This document shows positions 57,901 through 64,000 of a DNA stretch of 64,000 nucleotides, piece by piece (position 1 is the first letter of the stretch; each line of letters opens with the position of its first letter). Location: positions 8,897,598 to 8,961,597 of the forward strand of contig NW_024037070.1 of the NCBI RefSeq assembly GCF_015706575.1, read 5' to 3'. The notes under the pieces are model-generated. The model was not told where the DNA came from. It did no database searches and worked only from the letters and a program-made list of their open reading frames with translations. Source of the DNA: Patiria miniata (taxonomy: Eukaryota; Echinodermata; Asteroidea; Valvatida; Asterinidae). The position numbers and the translations under genes are program-made.

Positions 57901-60900
57901 ATTCATATTTTGGTCAAATTTCATTAAAAATGTAAGGCTAACCCCTTGCAATTTTTGTCAATTTTGGTCAAAAAATGAAATTGCTCCAAAGTCCATGGAA
58001 AGACTCCTAAAGGCCCCTCGAACACATTCGAATTCGAGTTTGAGACGGATATATCAATACAAATAAATTCATATTTTGGTCAAAATTCACTAAAAATGTA
58101 AGGCTAACCCCTTGCAATTTTTGTCAATTTTGGTCAAAAAATGAAATTGCTCCAAACTTCCTTGAAAGACTCCTTAGGGCCTCTCGAACACATTCCAACT
58201 CGAGTTAGAGACAGATATATCAATACAAAGAAATTCATATTTTGGCCAAATTTCATTAAAAATGTAAGGCTAACCCCTTGCAATTTTTGTCAATTTTGGT
58301 CAAAAAATGAAATTGCTCCAAACTTCATGGAAAGCCTCCTAAGGGCCCCTCGAACGCATTCCAACTCGATTTAGGGACAGATATATCAATACAAAGAAAT
58401 TCATATTTTGGCCAAATTTCATTAAAAATGTAAGGCTAACCCCTTGCAATTTTTGTCAATTTTGGTCAAAAAATGAAATTGCTCCAAACTTCATGGAAAG
58501 ACTCCTAAAGGCCCCTCGAACACATTCGAATTCGAGTTTGAGACGGATATATCAATACAAAGAAATTCATATTTTGGTCCAAATTCACTAAAAATGTAAG
58601 GCTAACCCCTTGCAATTTTTGTCAATTTTGGTCCAAAAATGAAATTGCTCCAAACTCCATGGAAAGACTCCTAAAGGCCCCTCGAACACATTCCAACTCG
58701 ATTTAGGGACAGATATATCAATACAAAGAAATTCATATTTTGGCCAAATTTCATTAAAAATGTAAGGCTAACCCCTTGCAATTTTTGTCAATTTTGGTCA
58801 AAAAATGAAATTGCTCCAAACTTCCTTGAAAGACTCCTTAGGGCCTCTCGAACACATTCCAACTCGAGTTAGAGACAGATATATCAATACAAAGAAATTC
58901 ATATTTTGGCCAAATTTCATTAAAAATGTAAGGCTAACCCCTTGCAATTTTTGTCAATTTTGGTCAAAAAATGAAATTGCTCCAAACTTCATGGAAAGAC
59001 TCCTAAAGGCCCCTCGAACACATTCGAATTCGAGTTTGAGACGGATATATCAATACAAAGAAATTCATATTTTGGCCAAATTTCATTAAAAATTTAAGGC
59101 TAACCCCTTGCAATTTTTGTCAATTTTGGTCAAAAAATGAAATTGCTCCAAACTCCATGGAAAGACTCCTAAAGGCCCCTCGAACACATTCCAACTCGAG
59201 TTAGAGACAGATATATCAATACAAAGAAATTTATATTTTGGTCAAATTTCATCAAAAATGTAAGACTAACCCCTTGCCTTTTTCAAGTTTTGGTCAAAAA
59301 ATGAAATTGTTTCAAATTTGCTTAAAAAGATGCTGAAGGGACCCCAAAGCGTATGCCAATCCGTTACATATAGACCGATGAGCTTTTTAACACAAAATTT
59401 ATCCAATGTTTGGAGAAAAGTCGTTTTTTGGCCAAATTTCATCCAAAAGGTAAGGCTTACCCCCTTGCCCTTTTTTTCAATTTTTGGCCAAAAAATGATA
59501 TTTTTTTAAATTTGCTGAAAAAGATGCTTAAGGGACCCTTAAACACATTCCAATCCGATGTATGAACGTATGAGCTTTTTTTAGACAACATGTCGACAAA
59601 TATTTCGGGTAAAATCAATTAAAAATGTTTGGAGAAAAGACCTTTTTTGGCCAAATTTCATCCAAAATAAAAATCAGGCTAACCCCTTGCCGTTTTTTAA
59701 TTTTTGGCCAAAAAATGAAATTGTTTCAAATTTGCTTAAAAATTTCGTTCTGAAATGGGATGCCCAAGAATCATCGGAGCTGATCATGGAAAAGAAAACA
59801 CGCACATCCGACGGAGGCAGCTTTCTCTTCTGAGGAGTCAGCGTCACTCGTTTGCTTTAAGACAAGAGTTTCATGCGAGAAACCAGTCAAAATAATCAAA
59901 GAATTGAGTGTTGGTGGGGCATGCTTAGAAAACAGTCCACTCCGTTTCGGATGGACCTCTTCGCCCATTTTCGAGGCAATGCAAGGAGCTTATTGCAACA
60001 TTGAAATGCAAAGCTTTAAAATTGCCTGGTTTTTTGTTTGTTTGCTAAACCTGACGATTTTATAATACCCCACCAATAAACTTGTTCAAAACATAATAAT
60101 AATTGAGGGTTCTTTTCTTTACATCTATAGACCGGCGCCTTTGAATGGATTCCAGAGATAGCGCGCGTTATAAATACTGTAGCATTATTATGGTGAAAGC
60201 ACTGTCAAACGGGTTGCCAAAAAAATCCGACAAACTACGGTCAGTTCATACGGGTCTCCTAACATGACGGTGACGGTATTTTGAACACGAATTTCCCGTA
60301 CACTTAACGGTAATTTGCCGTAAGGTAATGGAATACCAAGTGGTGTGGCGTCGGGGCTGGGTGCAGGGGTAGGGAGCTAGGTTCCAGTTACGGCAGCTTT
60401 GAGGGGGTTCTGTCTTTAACACAAATAGTGGTTTTCATACAATTTCAGGTGAAATTGAAATTATCTTTAAGTTGTAACACGCCTTCCGTGAAAGTTGTAA
60501 TGTAATTTTTATTTACAACTATTTACAGATCCCACAGAAAGGGGGAGAACTTTAGTTCCTGGTCAACACCGCAGGGTTAGCTGCTTGTTTCTCCAAATTC
60601 TCCAACATCAAAGCATAACGGCCTTGACAGCACAATGATCAACTTTGTATGCGATACCTTGGGTCTATAATATTATGCAATTAGTTTGTATTCGAATCAC
60701 AGCTTTTAAAAACGGTGCTTGTGAGGGTTTGAAAGGAGAGGGGTTTGAAAGGTTACGGCTACAAAAGCATTATGACGCGTCAGGGCACCAAGTTTTATGG
60801 AAATTCACGTAGCACGTTCTTGCTTGTGACAGACCGGGCAATTATGGCAATAAACCGTTTTTAAAAAATGGGAAATAGACAGTGTTTTACGGGTTTTGTT

Positions 60901-61268
60901 TACAGCGTGCACTTCATACACTTCAAATTTCCTGCATGGGCCCACGTGAACTTTGCATTTATTAGGCCTTATTTTGATATTCCCAACTTACCGGCCAAAC
61001 ACAAGACTGCCAAAGCAGAACTCGTCACCCATCCTAGCTCAGCGGACCCTACCTCAAACTCCTCAAGGAGAATGGGCATGTAGATCCCGTGGGTCTGGAT
61101 CGAACCCATCTCGAAGAGAAATGCCATGAAGGAGGCGACGACCACGACCCGCCCCCACCGGCGCGACCACGGCCGGGCTTGGGCGGGGAGACGCTCTCTG
61201 CGACCGGATGGCTGATCGCGGTCGTCCGCTTCGTTCTCGCTAGAAAGTTCGATGTCTAGGTTAGCCAT
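42811..61268 (-). CDS. SLC16-like: monocarboxylate transporter-like carrier, SLC16 family (4 coding exons)
   Basis: Coding exons on the minus strand: 61268-60992, 44591-44451, 44064-43186, 42962-42811 (277+141+879+152 = 1449 nt, 482 residues). All junctions are phase 1 with GT..AG. It is an MFS carrier of the plasma-membrane MCT type with about 12 membrane segments: a polar, acidic N-terminus (1-40), TM1 at about 41-67, and a long polar loop at about 215-284 between the two halves. AIANGIAFSGIGAG and YGWRGSFVI match the SLC16 phrases LANGLAMAGSP and FGWRGSFLI. GRVTYGL keeps the TM8 Arg (about 338), but the Asp four residues before it, needed for proton-lactate transport in MCT1-type members, is Gly here. 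The TM1 Lys of MCT1 is also not conserved. It may therefore carry another substrate or use another mechanism. Intron 1 is 16.4 kb and mostly satellite. Confidence 0.88.
43186..44064 (-). CDS. SLC16-like: SLC16-like exon 3 (residues 140-432)
   Basis: Acceptor 'tttggcttgcag', donor ATCG|GTAAGT. Covers the membrane segments from about TM4 to TM11 and the central loop. The loop is Ser/Glu/Arg-rich and carries a Cys-Arg cluster (CRRCRRFGLC) just before the second half. Typical SLC16 phrases are AIANGIAFSG, GWRGSFVIE and LPLAFGLSLF. Confidence 0.9.
44451..44591 (-). CDS. SLC16-like: SLC16-like exon 2 (residues 93-139)
   Basis: Acceptor 'tttaatatacag', donor GTGG|GTATGT. Encodes GPFSSFFVKKLECRRAIMLG followed by GVMMAIGTGIASF and VYLFLCLGLV, matching the GP..S.L..RFGCR..M..GG phrase of SLC16 after TM2. 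Confidence 0.88.
44686..45035. repeat. 21-bp minisatellite CACGAATTGCTAATTCGTTCC
   Basis: About 16-17 units with period 21 and one- to three-base variants (CGTTCGCACG, CGTTCCAACG). Since 21 is a multiple of three, the array reads through as a repetitive heptapeptide (roughly HELLIRS) in one frame and stays open on the opposite strand too. That is a by-product of the period, not evidence of a gene. Confidence 0.92.
45251..59280. repeat. 166-bp satellite array, about 85 monomers, with higher-order repeats
   Basis: Head-to-tail units of about 166 bp, each with 'gaaattgctccaaac', 'ggaaagactcctaa', 'cctcgaacacattcc', 'agatatatcaatac', 'ttcattaaaaatgtaaggct' and 'ccttgcaatttttgtcaatt'. Diagnostic variants recur at whole multiples: 'caatattggt' at 49331, 53810, 54972 and 56964 (27, 7 and 12 units apart). 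Blocks of about 1162 bp (7 units) repeat almost exactly at 53494-54655 and 54656-55817. Near the left end a block of about 994 bp (6 units) repeats (for example 'aatgacattg' at 46363 and 47357). The array lies inside intron 1 of the SLC16-like gene. Confidence 0.95.
59281..59745. repeat. decayed, longer satellite units at the array edge
   Basis: 'ggtcaaaaaatgaaattg' (near 59290), 'ggccaaaaaatgat' (59487) and 'ggccaaaaaatgaaattg' (59706) mark about two and a half units spaced 197-219 bp. They carry extra sequence absent from the 166-bp monomer, such as 'gatgagctttttaacac' and 'tgtttggagaaaag'. They look like older or related units that escaped homogenisation. Confidence 0.8.
59746..60990. other. 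non-satellite part of SLC16-like intron 1
   Basis: About 1.2 kb between the last recognisable satellite unit and exon 1. No repeat, RNA gene or coding exon is recognised. Confidence 0.6.
60992..61268 (-). CDS. SLC16-like: SLC16-like exon 1 (residues 1-92)
   Basis: Starts at ATG 61268 (context 'cgataacaATGG', A at -3, G at +4) and ends at TTGGCCG|GTAAGT, phase 1. Encodes the acidic/basic N-terminus (MANLDIELSSENEADDRDQP), then WGRVVVVASFMAFLFEMG (TM1), YMPILLEEFEVG and the start of TM2. TM1 is a divergent form of the DGGWGW..V start of SLC16 proteins. Confidence 0.85.
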
Positions 61269-62589
61269 TGTTATCGATTCTCCTTCTGGAATCTTGTATA
61301 AAAAAAAAACAAGAGTAGAATGACAAGGAAAACCTCATTCAGTGTGAAGTGCCTTCGCAGATCGATGATCAATCTATGGCCTAGCCCCAGTCTACTAGAC
61401 ACAACAACAGCTCAGGGTGGAACTTACGTCTATTCTAATGATACATCCTTTCCTATGAACACAACACCAAATTAATATACAACATATATTACCATATATA
61501 GGGTACGGCTTGCCAAGGGGCAGTCAACCAGTTGGAGCTGGCTCTTTAATTGTTTAATTTTAAACAATAATTATACAGATATTCAATGTAATCGTACAAA
61601 CTCCCGAATAAACCCACTGGATTAATAACCAGGGATAAAACTCGATGAGCAAAAACTCTGGAAAACCTTGAGGTTGCCAGCAAGACAAAACGTTTCGAAC
61701 GTTTACATAAAGCTATTTTTTTAAAGCTGATCCATTCTCAGTTTGTTTTTAACTGACCTGACGGTCGCAAGCTAGAATGATCCCCCACGCCTTCGCCTCG
61801 TACGTTCTACGTACATTCTATGCACGTCTTTCATATTCAAATTTGACACACCCTTTCCACCCTTATACGCACTACCGCCTTGCGGATTGCGGAATTCATT
61901 CCTCAACCGATTAGACAAATTTTGCCTGCTATACAACCGTAACGCAGGCAAAGATAATTCCTACAGAAGCCAGGGAAGCTACTTCAGTGGAGTCCTTTAC
62001 ACATGGTGGTTTAAGTCAATTAAGGCTCCATGAGATGCAGTTGTCTTCAACCCTAAGGGGGCCTACTAACACAATTGTATAGGGATGCTGCTGCTAGCCA
62101 CCACGCGCATGCAACCGTATATCCCGACTAGTTGGTTTGCAGTGCGCTACAGATACATGTACATAATTATACACTAACATCGCTCCCCTTTTATGACAAA
62201 TGACCCGAATTAGTGGCTACAGCCGGGATGAACACAATGTTCCAATATGGAAGCTACCTCCGACGAGGCCGCGGCTATAGCTGTTGACGTACCTTCGTTT
62301 CAGGTCGACGTGGTAGCACTATTCCTTCCTGCATGGTAGCACTAAATTGATGCAGACGTGTGGAACTATCACAAGTATAGTCAGCCATTCATTGTGTTCT
62401 CTGATATCCGGTTCACGTCTCTCCGTCTGCAAAATTTTAGTTATAGCCAACCATGCATGTCTTGAGCAAATATATAGCAAATCATATTAAAATAGTAGCC
62501 ATCGAGCTCAAACATCATATTTGTTATGCACAATAGTACCCTGTACATTGTACCTTGAACTTGTAGATCAAACTCCCAGACGGTCCACC

Positions 62590-62840
62590 AGGGACTAAAA
62601 AGCCCTGTTCGCACTTGACTTTTTATTGGTAAAGCTTACCGAGACTATGGGTACTTTTCCCATTTTAAGTCCAGTGCGGACAGCCTATCAGTTACTTTTC
62701 CTGAGTCCAGCGGTTACTTCTACTGGCCAACTGCTGCCCAGGAAAACTTACCAGGTGCCCAGGAAAACTGACCAGGTCACTTTTCCCGAGACGATGAGTC
62801 CAGTGAGGACAGTGCGAGTAGGTAAAAGCGGCTTGGGAAA
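62590..62840. repeat. repeat-like block with paired GTCCAGTG motifs
   Basis: 'gtccagtgcggacag' (near 62669) and 'gtccagtgaggacagtgcg' (near 62789) are direct echoes. 'cccaggaaaact' repeats at 62737 and 62758 with 'taccagg/gaccagg' behind it. It looks like a degraded mobile element or small tandem duplication; the ends are unclear. Confidence 0.35.
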
Positions 62841-63389
62841 GCGTACATCCGGCCCGAGCGCGAGTATCATGCATGCAGAGCGACCGCACGATCCCACACG
62901 TGCTGTGGCCGAACGTGCTGAGGAAACACGTACGCGGAACCATAAGTCCGATTGGGTTGAAACGTTGTACATACATTATAGGAAGTATCATTGATATCAA
63001 AGTATCAAAGACCAATGTTCTGTTCATCGAACAGACATCATAGACCCCAAGAACGAACACAAATGACACCACAGGGGGCGCTATTCAAGATATACTAATG
63101 AACATCAAATGTATTGATATACATGTATTTGTTATTCATAAATACCTCAGAAAGTTTAGCTATTCCTATTGCCCGTCACGTGGCCGGTCTTATCTTAAAC
63201 GGATGATAAAGACATGGCTAGCTGGTCTTAAACACTTTTCAAGTGTCACATAAAATGTGGACTCCTAAAAATCCAGTGCCTCTTACCGTTTTATTGGTTG
63301 AACGTTCACAATCCTCACGTAGGCATGCGCAACACTACCAGCGAGTCGAAATTTTATAGTTCTAAATTAAAACGCAACGCCCCATGTGC

Positions 63390-63413
63390 GTTCTGCGCGA
63401 CATCGCGCAGAAC
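63390..63413. repeat. 24-bp palindrome GTTCTGCGCG..CGCGCAGAAC
   Basis: A 10-base GTTCTGCGCG arm, 4-base ACAT centre and exact inverted arm, within a CpG-rich patch 2.1 kb upstream of the SLC16-like start. Possible hairpin or dimeric binding site. Confidence 0.8.
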
Positions 63414-63593
63414 ATGTTACGCGCGCGTCAATCTCCATAAAAGGGTTGTTTACATCTTACTCGCCAGCTGAACACTCCATTATTTTGCTAGAGGGATGTT
63501 TCAAAAAGCATGAAGTGAACTTGTTGAACAAAATCGGGATGTTTTGAACGAATTATTTGATTTTATTTTACCGAAAAGGTATTTATGAATGGG

Positions 63594-63752
63594 AATAAAT
63601 ATGTGCTCGGTCGGTATTTATCACTCTGTTTAAGACCGCTTAGAATCTGGGTGCTGATAATTACCCTCGCCTCCGGCTCGGGTAATTATCAGCACCCAGA
63701 CTCTAAGTGGTCTTAAACAGAGTGATAAAAACCTCCGGAGCACACATTTATT
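63594..63752. repeat. long inverted repeat (arms of about 70 bases)
   Basis: 'tttatcactctgtttaagac' ... 'ctgggtgctgataattaccc' on the left is mirrored by 'gggtaattatcagcacccag' ... 'gtcttaaacagagtgataaa' on the right, around a 13-base CG-rich loop, with only a few mismatches. The outer parts (AATAAATATGTGCTC / GAGCACACATTTATT) also pair. It is probably a foldback MITE. Confidence 0.85.
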
Positions 63753-64000
63753 TCCTTATTAAAGTTGCATCCCCGTACTGTTTTTTGTTTTTTTGAGTTT
63801 CACTGCGAAAAAAAAATATTTTTTTTCAATTGCTCTTTTTCCTGATAAATTCAAAGTTATTCGTTTTTACATGAGATATCAAACGAGAAATTTACAGTTA
63901 GTTATGGAATTATTTATGCACACAATTTGAGTTAGGCTAGTGTGACCGAACAAGGATTTGGCTCTCGAATGGTGGGGGGGGGGGGTAAACTTTTTGTTTG

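Larger units (their letters stand above)
44592..60991 (-). other. SLC16-like intron 1, satellite-filled
   Basis: Donor GTAAGT at 60991 and acceptor ending at 44592 on the minus strand. The exons either side join in phase and reconstruct a normal TM2, so this is one intron of about 16.4 kb. It holds a 21-bp minisatellite (44686-45035), the 166-bp satellite (45251-59280), decayed units (59281-59745) and about 1.2 kb of unique-looking sequence. Confidence 0.75.
61269..64000. other. 5' flank of the SLC16-like gene
   Basis: No further coding exon recognised. The proximal part should hold the 5' UTR and promoter; a splice-acceptor-like 'gattccag' lies 18 bases before the ATG, so an upstream 5' UTR exon is possible. 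Other items are a repeat-like block (62590-62840), a CACGTG site (63177-63182), two inverted repeats (63390-63413, 63594-63752) and a G-run at 63974-63984. Confidence 0.5.

Noticed and set aside
48020-59089. Many near-identical open frames of 77-94 codons starting MKLLQTS across the satellite
   Set aside because: They are produced by the 166-bp monomer, which is not a multiple of three; each frame simply runs into the next unit and ends at a TAA there. No start context, codon bias or domain supports translation.
45251-59280. CENP-B box in the satellite monomer
   Set aside because: The nearest match, around 'attcgagtttgagacgga', lacks the required central A and the CGGG end, so a centromere claim is not supported.

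Overview
The window looks like nuclear DNA of a marine invertebrate, most likely an echinoderm or a close deuterostome relative. It is AT-rich, its genes have many small exons with GT..AG introns, it is full of short TIR elements (MITEs), and it is littered with ACATGT/TGTACA and ACCGGTA-type simple sequence. The species cannot be named from the sequence alone.

Two protein-coding genes can be supported; both assemble exon by exon in perfect phase. (1) On the + strand, 23172-36333, ten coding exons give a 1349-residue NACHT and WD-repeat protein of the NWD1/NWD2 family. It has a Ser/Pro-rich N-terminus with a myristoylation-like start, a DUF4062-like segment, a P-loop NACHT NTPase, a winged-helix/helical region and one C-terminal WD40 propeller. 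(2) On the - strand, 61268-42811, four coding exons give a 482-residue SLC16-type (monocarboxylate transporter-like) membrane carrier. The two genes point at each other, with about 6.5 kb between their stop codons.

Layout: 1-23 kb is non-coding and rich in transposon remnants: a 927-bp foldback element at 6334-7260, a tandemly duplicated segment at 7711-9218, four copies of a TTAA-flanked MITE, a Harbinger-like MITE at 17653-18030, a hAT-like MITE at 22744-23022 and two tRNA-derived stretches. It may also hold the first exon of the NWD gene near 3.8 kb. 23-36 kb is the NWD gene. 36-42.8 kb between the genes holds an 11-bp minisatellite, a 909-bp TIR element carrying nuclear-receptor-like AGGTCA pairs, a small CAGG-type MITE and a 91-bp triplicate. 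42.8-61.3 kb is the SLC16 gene. Its 16.4-kb first intron contains about 14 kb of a 166-bp satellite with higher-order repeats, preceded by a 21-bp minisatellite and followed by decayed, longer satellite units. 61.3-64 kb is the 5' flank of the transporter gene, with several strong inverted repeats.

I saw no retroviral, phage, CRISPR or bacterial operon structure. The most unusual items are the intronic higher-order satellite, the foldback element built from a 16-bp palindrome, the one-propeller NWD protein, and the transposon with paired AGGTCA half-sites.
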